64,000 nt of DNA from Chloroflexota bacterium (GTDB lineage Bacteria; Chloroflexota; Chloroflexia; Thermomicrobiales; JADLAZ01). Positions 1 to 7,245 of the stretch are shown piece by piece. Location of the stretch: contig JADLAZ010000160.1 of assembly GCA_020849725.1 (NCBI GenBank), positions 78,662-142,661 on the forward strand. Direction: 5' to 3'. Under the pieces are notes generated by a model, which saw nothing but the letters and a program-made list of their open reading frames with translations, searched no databases and was not told where the DNA came from. A program made the position numbers and the translations under genes. Within the stretch, counting starts at the first letter, position 1. Each line of letters begins with the position of its first letter.

Positions 1-168
1 CCATCGCCGCGTCACCTGCCGCTGGAGCGCTTCTACACGCCCGACGAGTTCGCCCGGCTGAAGGAAGAGGGGCTGCGCATGGGCTTCCCGCATGTCGAGT
101 CGGGGCCGCTGGTGCGCTCGTCCTACCACGCCCATGAGCAGGTGCCGGCGCGGGGCGCAGCCGACTGA
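1..168 (+). CDS. lipA: Lipoyl synthase, C-terminal end (truncated by window edge)
   Basis: The frame open from the first base encodes the last 55 residues of lipoyl synthase, the radical-SAM enzyme that inserts sulfur into octanoyl groups on lipoyl domains. The tail reads [18 protein letters not shown], then [17 protein letters not shown], which is the conserved LipA C-terminus; the final Arg-Ser-Ser binds the auxiliary iron-sulfur cluster in this family. The radical-SAM core lies upstream of the window. lipB follows 10 bases after the stop, which supports a lipA-lipB operon for lipoate synthesis. Confidence 0.93.
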   Translation, partial: PSPRHLPLERFYTPDEFARLKEEGLRMGFPHVESGPLVRSSYHAHEQVPARGAAD

Positions 169-178
169 GGCGGCCAGC

Positions 179-1018
179 GTGACGGACGCAGCGGGCGCGG
201 CCGGAACGACACCGGCCGAACCAGCCACGGCAGTTGCCCCAGCTCTCGGCGACGTGACCATGCCGCCCGCCGGTGGTGGGTCGACGCCGGGGCTGCTGGC
301 ATGGCTGGGCCGACTGGACTTCGCCGAGGCGTGGGCCTTGCAGCGGGCGCTGGCGGTGGCGCGGCGGGAGCGGCCCACACCGGACCTGCTGCTGCTGGTC
401 GAGCACCCACCGACGATCACCATCGGGCGGAGCGGGAGCGAGCGCCACCTGCTGGCTGGTGCGGCCGAGCTGGCGGCCATCGGCGCGACGGTGATCGCCG
501 TCGATCGAGGCGGCGACATCACCTACCACGGACCGGGCCAGCTCGTCGCCTACCCGATCATCGACCTGCACAGCCGCGGGCGCGACATCCATCGCTACCT
601 GCGGCTGCTGGAGGAGGCGGTCATCCGCGCGCTGGCCGATGTCGGGGTTGCCGCCAGCCGGCTGCCGCCGCACACCGGCGTCTGGGTCGGCGAGGAGAAG
701 ATCGCCGCCATCGGCGTCAAGGTCAGCCGCGGCGTGACGCTCCACGGTCTGGCGCTCAACATCGACCCCGACCTGAGCCACTTCGATGCCATCGTCCCCT
801 GTGGCATCCACGATAAAGGCGTCACATCCGTGGCACGCGTGCTGGGCCGTCCGCCCGCGCCGGAGCTGCTGGCCGCCCGGCTGACCCACCACCTCGGCGC
901 CCTGCTCGGTGTTGCCTGGCGCGGGATGGACGCGCGCGCGTTGCCCGCAACTGCGCGGCTCGCCGCGATCGTTGCTATGGCGAGCCTCACCGCGACTACG
1001 CCCGCCCCCATCAGCTGA
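179..1018 (+). CDS. lipB: Octanoyl-ACP:protein octanoyltransferase
   Basis: LipB transfers octanoate from acyl carrier protein to lipoyl domains, the step before LipA. The family signature RGGDITYHGPGQLVAYPI starts near residue 110, the catalytic lysine lies in IGVKVS (about K181) and the catalytic cysteine in VPCGIHDKGVTS (about C208). I chose GTG 179 because GAGG lies 8 bases upstream and the start falls 10 bases after lipA. The result (279 aa) has about 40 extra Ala/Pro-rich N-terminal residues, so ATG 260 (252 aa, no clear ribosome site) is the alternative. The last 30 or so residues are also beyond the usual length. Cytosolic; function very likely, start uncertain. Confidence 0.92.
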   Translation: MTDAAGAAGTTPAEPATAVAPALGDVTMPPAGGGSTPGLLAWLGRLDFAEAWALQRALAVARRERPTPDLLLLVEHPPTITIGRSGSERHLLAGAAELAAIGATVIAVDRGGDITYHGPGQLVAYPIIDLHSRGRDIHRYLRLLEEAVIRALADVGVAASRLPPHTGVWVGEEKIAAIGVKVSRGVTLHGLALNIDPDLSHFDAIVPCGIHDKGVTSVARVLGRPPAPELLAARLTHHLGALLGVAWRGMDARALPATARLAAIVAMASLTATTPAPIS

Positions 1019-1151
1019 TCTGACTGGCGCGCCAGCCGGCTTGATGGTAGGTTTCCAGTCGGACGCACTGGCCCTGGCCGTGCGACATGGTGCGCTGGCA
1101 CGCCCCCCTGCCTTGCGATGACCGGCGTAGCCCCGATAGAAGGACCACCTG

Positions 1152-1238
1152 GTGGAACTCGTCGCACTCCTGGCCTTCCTCGTCCTCTGGGTGCTGCTGC
1201 AGGCCGTGATCCTGCCACGCCTCGGCATTTCGACCTGA
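1152..1238 (+). CDS. 28-residue single-pass membrane peptide, unrecognised
   Basis: A GTG-started frame encodes MELVALLAFLVLWVLLQAVI followed by LPRLGIST. Nearly the whole peptide is one hydrophobic helix, ending in a short Pro/Arg/Gly tail. A strong ribosome site (AGAAGGA, 7 bases upstream) supports translation; chance frames of this length rarely have both a good site and a clean transmembrane segment. It lies 133 bases after lipB, so it could be read from the same transcript. Small membrane peptides often modulate a larger membrane protein, but nothing here identifies a partner. I do not recognise the family. Confidence 0.5.
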   Translation: MELVALLAFLVLWVLLQAVILPRLGIST

Positions 1239-1537
1239 ATGCGGCCTGGCCGTCCGGAGGACGGCCCCGGCTGTGGCGTCACGCCGCGGCGCGCGCCCAC
1301 GGCAAGCCAGGACGAGATCCCGGTCCGCGCCCGGCCAGACCAGCCGCCGGCGCCCTCAGGCGACCCGGCCGCCGGCGCCTGAGTTCCGCGCGGACGGAAC
1401 CGCCGGGCGCACCCCGGTCGTCACCGACGCCAGCCCGATCGCGCCAGCCGCCGCGCCGAGCGCTGGCGGCGCGATCTGTGCTGTCCATTCGATGGCCAAC
1501 CAACGAGAATCGGCCTCAAAAACGCGATGTCTGATGC
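1239..1537. other. Intergenic DNA, no gene seen
   Basis: GC-rich stretch between the small membrane peptide and the promoter of the first secreted paralogue. Both strands hold only short frames with low-complexity Arg/Pro/Ala translations. Base composition becomes less GC-rich over about 1490-1535, just upstream of the -35 element, as is usual for an upstream promoter region. Confidence 0.5.
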
Positions 1538-1566
1538 TTGACAGGGTGTCAACAGGCGAGTACGAT
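1538..1566 (+). promoter_or_regulatory. Sigma70-type promoter of secreted paralogue 1
   Basis: TTGACA (1538-1543), a 17-base spacer, then TACGAT (1561-1566). The -35 is a perfect consensus and the spacing is ideal. The block including GGGTG after the -35 recurs 980 bases downstream in front of paralogue 2. Confidence 0.85.
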
Positions 1567-1571
1567 ACGCT

Positions 1572-1594
1572 TGCGTACGCATCACTGGTAGTGA
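1572..1594. promoter_or_regulatory. Two adjacent palindromes at the transcription start (operator candidate), copy 1
   Basis: TGCGTACGCA (1572-1581) is a perfect 10-bp palindrome, followed directly by TCACTGGTAGTGA (1582-1594), a 5-bp inverted repeat around GGT. Both lie just after the -10 element, where a repressor would block initiation. Exactly the same string at the same distance occurs at paralogue 2. Confidence 0.6.
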
Positions 1595-1627
1595 CTGCCG
1601 GGCCGACCACCAGTCCAGCCCGGCAGT
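1594..1627 (+). promoter_or_regulatory. Leader-RNA hairpin before paralogue 1
   Basis: ACTGCCGGGC (1594-1603) pairs perfectly with GCCCGGCAGT (1618-1627) across a 14-base loop. No T-run follows, so it is not a canonical terminator. It could stabilise or regulate the mRNA. Confidence 0.55.
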
Positions 1628-1663
1628 GTTGGTGGCTGTGCCGCTCACCTGGAGGGAATCAGA

Positions 1664-2239
1664 ATGCCCCGTTCGCGCTTGGCCGTGCTCATGATCCTGG
1701 TCTGCGCGCTGTTCGCCGGCAGCCTCATGCAGCCGTCGTCAGCCAGCGCTAATCCACCGGTCCGCTTCGACGACTGTCGTGATATCACCCTGGCGATCTA
1801 TTACGTCGACGAGCACGGTGCCGGTCACCAGGTCTACGCTAGCCCGTCGGCCAAGCGCATCGTGCCGGTGGACACACCGCTGCGATTCTTCCTCTATATC
1901 GCCCCCGCCAAGCAGGGCAACGCCGTCCAGTTCACGGCGCTGAACCCGTTCATCCAGCTCAATCCGGGCACGGTCCTCGAAGGTGGCATCATCACCGCGC
2001 AGCCGGACTACACCCGCTTCAAGATCATCTGGCCTGGCACGGCCAGCACGGACGGCCAGATCGTGTTCGAGAGCAAGGTGATCCAGGTCGGCAAGCTGTC
2101 GACGGTCGGCGCGCAGGTGGCCGGCGGGCGCTGCTCGACGAAGATCGAGCTTGTCGGCCGACCCAGGGACACCGTCACTCCATGCCGGATCGGCGCAACG
2201 CTCGCCGACATGCGCGAGATTGAGGCATTCGACTGTTAG
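1664..2239 (+). CDS. Secreted two-cysteine protein, tandem paralogue 1
   Basis: 191 aa. Residues 1-29 form a signal peptide (Arg-rich start, core VLMILVCALFAGSL, cleavage probably after SASA). The mature part has one cysteine near the start (FDDCRDITLAIYY, C38) and one near the end (VAGGRCSTKIELVG), which could form a disulfide. All three paralogues share the two cysteines, an NP(W/F) motif, a WPG motif and GKLxTxGAxVAGGRC. The alternating hydrophobic pattern suggests a beta-sandwich. The ribosome site GGAGGGA lies 8 bases upstream. This copy has a unique C-terminal tail with two more cysteines. I do not recognise the family; an extracellular or wall-associated role is inferred only from the signal peptide. 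Confidence 0.85.
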   Translation: MPRSRLAVLMILVCALFAGSLMQPSSASANPPVRFDDCRDITLAIYYVDEHGAGHQVYASPSAKRIVPVDTPLRFFLYIAPAKQGNAVQFTALNPFIQLNPGTVLEGGIITAQPDYTRFKIIWPGTASTDGQIVFESKVIQVGKLSTVGAQVAGGRCSTKIELVGRPRDTVTPCRIGATLADMREIEAFDC

Positions 2240-2517
2240 GTGGCAGGGTCGTACCGTCTCAAGGCGGACCGGTGGCAGCCAACCATGCTGGTCAGATGAA
2301 CGTCGCCTGTTCGCACTGAGCGCTTCGGGTTGTGCGCCAACGGCGGGCTGGCGTCGACGGTGACCGGCGATCAGCCCGCCGAACTCGCATCACGGTCAAC
2401 TGGCCTGGGGCCGCTGGCGCTGATGGAGCGCCGGCGGCCGGTTGTCGTTGCACGATCGATGCTGTTCACCGCCGCCAGTCAGCCGATGATCTATCACAGA
2501 GATGTGCAATCTGACCC
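2240..2517. other. Intergenic DNA between paralogues 1 and 2, no gene seen
   Basis: No frame with convincing coding character or ribosome site is seen on either strand. The last 40 bases become AT-richer ahead of the -35 element of paralogue 2. Confidence 0.5.
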
Positions 2518-2546
2518 TTGACAGGGTGGCACTTGCAGAGTATGAT
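2518..2546 (+). promoter_or_regulatory. Sigma70-type promoter of secreted paralogue 2
   Basis: TTGACA (2518-2523), a 17-base spacer, TATGAT (2541-2546). Same geometry as the promoter of paralogue 1, with a slightly better -10. Confidence 0.87.
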
Positions 2547-2551
2547 GGCGC

Positions 2552-2574
2552 TGCGTACGCATCACTGGTAGTGA
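2552..2574. promoter_or_regulatory. Two adjacent palindromes at the transcription start (operator candidate), copy 2
   Basis: TGCGTACGCA (2552-2561) followed by TCACTGGTAGTGA (2562-2574), identical in sequence and in distance from the -10 to the copy before paralogue 1, while the flanking sequence has diverged. Confidence 0.6.
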
Positions 2575-2607
2575 CTGTGGAACCGGCCGCCAGCCAGTTC
2601 CGTCAGT
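2574..2607 (+). promoter_or_regulatory. Leader-RNA hairpin before paralogue 2
   Basis: ACTG (2574-2577) pairs with CAGT (2604-2607) and GGAAC (2579-2583) with GTTCC (2597-2601). The pairing lies at the same offset as the paralogue 1 hairpin although the stem sequence differs, so structure rather than sequence appears to be kept. Confidence 0.5.
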
Positions 2608-2644
2608 CGTGACAACCGTGTCCGCTCACAAGGAGGGATCCCGG

Positions 2645-3178
2645 ATGCACCGTTCTCGCATGGCTGCGCTCATGGTCCTGTTCTGCGCGCTGTTCGCCGG
2701 TAGCCTGCTCGTCCCACCCTCGGCCGGCGCCACTGCGCCGCCAGAACTGTTCGATGTCTGCCAGTCGATCGGCATGCGCATCTCCTACGTTGACCCAATC
2801 GATGGCCCGACGGAAATCTGGAACCATCCGTCCGAGAAATTCGCCGTGCCGATCCTCACGCCACTGGAAGTCAAGATCAACGTCGCACCATCCTTGTATG
2901 GCAAGGAGGTCCGTTTCCGGGCCAACAACCCCTGGACGGCCGTCGCCACCAACTCGGTCAAAGAGGGTGGTGTCGTCACCGGCCAGCCGTACCTCCTGAC
3001 GCCGCCGAGCAAGGTGAACTTCCTGATCAACTGGCCAGGGTCGGCCACCAATGACGGCTACATCATCTTCCGGATGGGCCTGACCACACCGGGCAAGCTC
3101 TCGACGATCGGCGCCACGGTGGCCGGTGGCCGCTGCTCCGCCAAGATCGAGCTCGTCGGCTACGACCAGGAGACCTAG
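2645..3178 (+). CDS. Secreted two-cysteine protein, tandem paralogue 2
   Basis: 177 aa. Start ATG 2645 follows AAGGAGG at 8-base spacing. The signal peptide (MAALMVLFCALFAGSLLVPP) is probably cut near SAGA. The mature protein has C39 (LFDVCQSIG) and a second cysteine in VAGGRCSAKIELVG, plus RANNPWTAVA, EGGVVTGQ and NWPG. It ends shortly after the last strand, so it is the minimal version of the family. A stretch coding for RANNPWTAVA is almost identical in DNA to paralogue 3, which suggests recent duplication or gene conversion. Own promoter, palindromes and leader hairpin lie upstream. Function unknown. Confidence 0.85.
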   Translation: MHRSRMAALMVLFCALFAGSLLVPPSAGATAPPELFDVCQSIGMRISYVDPIDGPTEIWNHPSEKFAVPILTPLEVKINVAPSLYGKEVRFRANNPWTAVATNSVKEGGVVTGQPYLLTPPSKVNFLINWPGSATNDGYIIFRMGLTTPGKLSTIGATVAGGRCSAKIELVGYDQET

Positions 3179-3220
3179 ACACGTCTGACCGCAGCGCTGC
3201 CGATGCCGCGCCGGTGACCC

Positions 3221-3259
3221 GTCCTGGTCGACGTGCCGGGCGTGCACGTCGACCAGGAC
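3221..3259. repeat. 16-bp perfect inverted repeat between paralogues 2 and 3
   Basis: GTCCTGGTCGACGTGC (3221-3236) is mirrored at 3244-3259 around a 7-base loop. It would form a very stable hairpin in the transcript but lacks a T-run. It may terminate weakly, protect the 3' end of the paralogue 2 mRNA, or bind a protein. Paralogue 3 has no TTGACA promoter of its own, so transcription may read through this element. Confidence 0.6.
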
Positions 3260-3315
3260 ACCGCGCGTGCGACCAACGCTCGCGTGGCCGTCGCCACCAT
3301 GAGGAGGGAGCCACG

Positions 3316-3888
3316 ATGATCAAGTCCCGCATCGCCGCACTGGTCATGGTCCTGTTCTGCGCGCTGTTCGCCGGCAGCCTGCTCGTGCCGCCTTCGATCG
3401 GAGCCGAACCCCCGAAATTCCAGGATTGCCGGGACATCACCTTCGCCATTCGCTACCAGGACGAATGGGGCAACCCGCAGACCATCTGGAGCAACCCGTC
3501 TGAAAAGTACCTGGTGCCGGTCCTCACGCGCCTGCAGGTCCATGTCTTCATCGCCCCCGACAAGCAAGGCGGCGCGGTGTTGTTCCGGGCCAACAACCCC
3601 TGGACGGCCGTCGCCCCCAGCACCGTCACCGAGGGCGGCGTCGTCACCGGCCAAACGTACCTGCCGATCCCATCGAACAAAGTGAACTTCAAGATCAACT
3701 GGCCAGGCGCGGCCAGCAGTGACGGCTTCATCAACTTCACGTCGTTCCTGACCACCCCGGGCAAGCTGGCGACGATCGGCGCGACGGTGGCCGGCGGCCG
3801 CTGCTCCGCCAAGATCGAGGTGGTCGGCCGTGAGCGATGCGACGTCGAGACGAAAGTCCCCAGCGAGATCTGCCAACGGCCTTTCTGA
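3316..3888 (+). CDS. Secreted two-cysteine protein, tandem paralogue 3
   Basis: 190 aa from ATG 3316, preceded by GAGGAGGGA. The signal peptide core is VMVLFCALFAGSLLVPP, cleaved probably after IGA. Family features: C38 (FQDCRDITFAIRY), RANNPWTAVAP, EGGVVTGQ, INWPG, TTPGKLATIGATVAGGRC. After the last family motif it has a 20-residue tail with two cysteines that does not match paralogue 2. That tail runs out of frame into a remnant of another copy. Unlike the other two, there is no recognisable promoter and palindrome set; it sits 137 bases after paralogue 2, behind the inverted repeat at 3221-3259. Function unknown. Confidence 0.83.
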   Translation: MIKSRIAALVMVLFCALFAGSLLVPPSIGAEPPKFQDCRDITFAIRYQDEWGNPQTIWSNPSEKYLVPVLTRLQVHVFIAPDKQGGAVLFRANNPWTAVAPSTVTEGGVVTGQTYLPIPSNKVNFKINWPGAASSDGFINFTSFLTTPGKLATIGATVAGGRCSAKIEVVGRERCDVETKVPSEICQRPF

Positions 3889-3926
3889 TTGAGCCGGGCA
3901 AGCTGACGACAATCGGCGCTGCGCCG
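3882..3926 (+). pseudogene. Remnant of a fourth secreted paralogue
   Basis: In a frame shifted from paralogue 3, the DNA encodes FLIEPGKLTTIGAAP, which matches FLTTPGKLATIGATV near the C-terminus of paralogue 3. It overlaps the last codons of paralogue 3 and then decays. A deletion joining copy 3 to the end of a copy 4 would explain both this piece and the odd tail of paralogue 3. Confidence 0.55.
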
Positions 3927-4003
3927 GGACGATCCGGACGCAGCGCACGACGATGGCGGTGGCCGTTGCCTGGGGCGGCCAATCGGATGGCCCGCCGCCG
4001 GCC

Positions 4004-6241
4004 TCAGAACAGGCTGAGCTGGCGCACCGGCCCCTGCTGGCGCAGCGCCTCGATGTCGGTGCGGGCCGTGATCGGCGGGAAATGGTAATCCTGGTCGGCC
4101 GTGTCGTCGAAGAGATCGGCGAAGCGGCCGGCCATGTCGCGCAGCCGGCGCAGCAGGTAGTCGACGTCCTCATCGCCGGCGTAGTCGTCGATGCGCGCCA
4201 GTGTGCCATCCTGGCGCTGGTAGACCTCGATCCGGTCGCCGACGACCATGCCGGCGGCGGCGCGCGCCAGCCGGCGCGTCGCCTCGCTGGTGAAGGTCTT
4301 GTCGGTCACATTCAGCACGCGCGCGAAGTCGCGCGTCGGCAGTGCCCGCTGCTGCACCCGCGTGGCAGTGTCCAGGTAGAGATCGCGCACGGCCGCCCGC
4401 GACTCGGCAATGAACAGCAGCGCCGCCGCGCGCACGAAGCGCCGGGTGAACGCCTCCTCGCTGCGCGAGCGCAGCGAGGAGCCGCGCAGGATGATCGTAT
4501 CCGGCGGCTCCAGCAGGATGTAGTTCTTCAGCTTGAGCGAGATCATGCCGGCGTAGGCGCCATCGTAGGCGAGATTGATACCCTCAGCCAGCGTCGCCGA
4601 GATGGCGCCGATGTAGTTCTCGATCGCCTCGTCGGAGCGCGTGCCCTCGGGCGGCACGAAGTAGACGCCGTCGGTGTCGACCTCGATGACGCGCGCGCCG
4701 CTAGCCTCCAACGCCGCCACCACCTGCTTGATGATCGCCTGCCCCTCCAGCGTCACCCGCTCGGCAGCGTCGAAGTCGTTGAAGACGGCGCGGCCATAGC
4801 CGAGGTAGCCGTAGAAGGAGTTGATCAGCACCTTGAAGCTGCCCTGGATGCCTTGCCAGTAGGCCTGCTCGCCGCCGGTCGTCTGGCGCGTCAGGCGCTT
4901 GGCCTCCAGGCGGCGGCGCGTCAACTCGCGCAGCATCGGCAGATATAGACCGAGGCGGTCGGCCGCCGGCGCGATGCCCTGGCTGAGCATGATCGACGGG
5001 TAAAGGCTCTCGACGTCGGCCTTGGCTACCGGCCGGAACAGCCCGGTGGCACGCACCTCGGCCCAACCGCCCGGATACGGCCGCGCCGGCTCGGGCGCCG
5101 GCAAGCTGTGCCCTGCCGCCAGGTAGGCCCGCACGATCAGGTCGTCGATCTTCTCGCCCGGCCCGCGCGTCGCCACCTCCTGCAGCGCCCAGGGCACGAT
5201 CTGCGACTGGTAGAACTCGGTCGGCAGCGCCAGCGCCGACAGCGCGCCCGCGTCGAGCACATCGTCGATGGCGTAGGCGCGCACCGTCTCCGGCTCACGC
5301 GGCCAGAGATCGGCAATCGCGTCGCCGGCCAGGAACGTCCGTCCCGGCCGGGTCAGCCCCAGCGCCTGGGTCACGTCCTTCAGCCCATAGTGGGCCAGGT
5401 TGCCGAGCGCATCGTAGCGCTGAATCTGCTGATAGGTGTCGATGACGTGGCGGCCATAGAGGTGGCAATCGGCGAACGGGATCGACCGCGCCCCGACCTT
5501 GAGGCGGCGGCCGGAGCGCGGGTTGTCCTCGGTCGGTGTCTCGCTGACGCGCGGCGGCGAGCCGTCGCGCCCCCAGCGCAGCGGCACATTCAGCCGCTCG
5601 GCGCGAGCGATCAGGAACGGCAGGTCGAAGTTGAAGACGTTGTGGCCCTCGACGATATCAGGGTCGATCGCCTGCACCGCCTCGCCGAAGCGGCGCAGGA
5701 TGTCGGCCTCGTCGTCGCCCGGCGCACCGATCGTCTCGCGGTGGCCGCGGTTGGTGCTGAGGGCGATCATCAGCACGCGCGCCGCCGCCGGGCGTGGGTC
5801 CAGCCCAACCGTCTCGATGTCGAACTGCATGCGCAGCAGGTCGTCGAAGCGCAGCCCCTTGAACAGCGTCCGGCCGCTCAGCAGCAGGTACTGCTCCACC
5901 GGCGACGACAGGGCGAAGAAGGGCTGGTCGGTGGCGCGCAGCCGGCCGCGCACCTCCTGAAAGACCGACCATGAGGCGCAGCGCACCAGCCAGCGATACG
6001 GGTGCGGCCCGGCCAGCTCGCGCGCGCTGACAGCGTCGGCCAGGTCGGTCCAGCCCGGCGCCTCGGGCAGCACCAGCCAGGGGTGCGACGGCGCCGTTTC
6101 GGCCACGACCCGATCGTCCTCCAGGCGGCGATAGAGCCGCACCCGATCGCGCCCGGCCGGCTCGACAGCGACGATGCGCGCGGTCGGATCGCGGCCATAC
6201 AGCAGATCGTCGAGGCGCGGCAGGATCGCCGTCGTGTCCAT
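4004..6241 (-). CDS. Family B DNA polymerase with 3'-5' exonuclease
   Basis: 745 aa. Exonuclease motifs: I FDIET (140-144), II HNVFNFDLPF (200-209), III YAIDDVLD (323-330), so proofreading residues are intact. Polymerase motifs: A KADVESLYPSIM (D409), B KVLINSFYGYLG (K470), C EVDTDGVYFV (D522, D524). Motif C reads DTDG instead of the usual DTDS; both metal-binding aspartates remain. It is shorter than E. coli Pol II (783 aa). Likely a repair or translesion replicase in the cytosol, as bacteria of this type replicate with Pol III. No operon partners: it faces the secreted paralogues on one side and is divergent from the FHA genes on the other. Confidence 0.93.
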   Translation of the reverse strand: MDTTAILPRLDDLLYGRDPTARIVAVEPAGRDRVRLYRRLEDDRVVAETAPSHPWLVLPEAPGWTDLADAVSARELAGPHPYRWLVRCASWSVFQEVRGRLRATDQPFFALSSPVEQYLLLSGRTLFKGLRFDDLLRMQFDIETVGLDPRPAAARVLMIALSTNRGHRETIGAPGDDEADILRRFGEAVQAIDPDIVEGHNVFNFDLPFLIARAERLNVPLRWGRDGSPPRVSETPTEDNPRSGRRLKVGARSIPFADCHLYGRHVIDTYQQIQRYDALGNLAHYGLKDVTQALGLTRPGRTFLAGDAIADLWPREPETVRAYAIDDVLDAGALSALALPTEFYQSQIVPWALQEVATRGPGEKIDDLIVRAYLAAGHSLPAPEPARPYPGGWAEVRATGLFRPVAKADVESLYPSIMLSQGIAPAADRLGLYLPMLRELTRRRLEAKRLTRQTTGGEQAYWQGIQGSFKVLINSFYGYLGYGRAVFNDFDAAERVTLEGQAIIKQVVAALEASGARVIEVDTDGVYFVPPEGTRSDEAIENYIGAISATLAEGINLAYDGAYAGMISLKLKNYILLEPPDTIILRGSSLRSRSEEAFTRRFVRAAALLFIAESRAAVRDLYLDTATRVQQRALPTRDFARVLNVTDKTFTSEATRRLARAAAGMVVGDRIEVYQRQDGTLARIDDYAGDEDVDYLLRRLRDMAGRFADLFDDTADQDYHFPPITARTDIEALRQQGPVRQLSLF

Positions 6242-6388
6242 GTGCCGTGCTCCTTGTGGGCAGGAGTGCCAGGAGGTGCAGCCTACCGGCCGGCGTCGTC
6301 AGGGCCAGGATACGGCCGGGCTGTGCCGGCTGTCTGGCACACATTGTACGGGCCAGGCCGGCGATGGCCGGACCCGTCGGCTGTGCCC

Positions 6389-6394
6389 TATAAT
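6389..6394 (+). promoter_or_regulatory. -10 element (TATAAT) before the FHA genes
   Basis: A perfect TATAAT lies 39 bases before the GTG start of the fhaA-like gene. No good -35 sits 17 bases upstream, so the promoter call rests on the -10 and its position alone. Confidence 0.4.
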
Positions 6395-6432
6395 CCGCAG
6401 GAGGGGCGGTCCGGCAGGCGGGAGAGAGCGGC

Positions 6433-7236
6433 GTGCGGCGCGTGGAGAGCTTTCTAGAGCAGGTCGTCGAGGGCGCCATCGGCCGCCTGTTCCGCAGCCC
6501 GGTGCAGCCGGCCGAGGTCGCCAAGAAGCTCGAGCGGGCGATGGAGGAGCAGTACGTCGTCGCCGTTGACGGCGTCATCGTTCCTAACAGCTACGAGGTT
6601 CTGCTGCATCCGGCCGACCTGGCCACCTTCACCGCCTTCCGCGGCTCGCTCGTCGAAGAGATGGAGCAGTGGCTGCGCGAGGTCGCCCGCGAGGAGCGGT
6701 ACCGGTTCGTCGGTCCGGTCAGCGTGCGCTTCGCCAGCGAGGAGGGCATCCCGCGCCGCTCGATCCAGGTGCAGGCGGCCATCGTCGACGCCCCGACCGA
6801 GCAGCCGGCCGGACCGGTCGACGACGAGGTCTACACCCGCGACTACCAGGTGGTGCGGACGGCGGCCGGCAGTCCGGCCTGCCGGATCAAAGTGCTGACC
6901 GGCGATCAGGCGGGCCATGTCTTCATCGTCGGCGGGCGCGCGGCGACGATCGGGCGGGCGCTGGACAACGACCTGGTCATCCCCTCGACCGACATCTCGC
7001 GCCACCACGCCCGCCTGGAGCAGACGGCCGACGGCTACCGCCTCGTCGACCTGGCCAGCACCAACGGCACGCGCGTCAACGGCCAGTCGGTGACCGAGCA
7101 GGCGCTGGCTCCGGGCGACACGATCACGCTCGGCGCGACCGACCTGAGCTTCCAGATGGGCGAGGAGCCGGCGCCGCTGCCCGAGCCACCGACGCGCCGG
7201 CCCGGCGCCGGCGGCCGCGACAGCACTCGACCGTAG
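6433..7236 (+). CDS. fhaA: FhaA-type protein: DUF3662 domain plus FHA domain
   Basis: 267 aa from GTG 6433 (GGGAGAG upstream). The N-terminal 120 residues match the FhaA N-terminal domain (start RRVESFLEQVVEGAIGRLFR, then VQPAEVAKKLERAME). The C-terminal FHA domain has IGRALDNDLVIPSTDISRHH, then LVDLASTNGTRVNG, with the conserved GR, SRHH and TNG residues that bind phosphothreonine. In Actinobacteria FhaA sits with FhaB, the phosphatase PstP, RodA/PBP and kinases PknA/PknB and tunes cell-wall synthesis. Here only the FhaB-like gene follows, 9 bases away; the kinase and phosphatase are not in the window. Confidence 0.88.
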   Translation: MRRVESFLEQVVEGAIGRLFRSPVQPAEVAKKLERAMEEQYVVAVDGVIVPNSYEVLLHPADLATFTAFRGSLVEEMEQWLREVAREERYRFVGPVSVRFASEEGIPRRSIQVQAAIVDAPTEQPAGPVDDEVYTRDYQVVRTAAGSPACRIKVLTGDQAGHVFIVGGRAATIGRALDNDLVIPSTDISRHHARLEQTADGYRLVDLASTNGTRVNGQSVTEQALAPGDTITLGATDLSFQMGEEPAPLPEPPTRRPGAGGRDSTRP

Positions 7237-7245
7237 CGCCCGCCG

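Noticed and set aside
1236..1238. TGA ending the 28-residue peptide as another selenocysteine codon
   Set aside because: The frame after it encodes nothing with family resemblance, and no cysteine motif is expected there, unlike the OsmC case.
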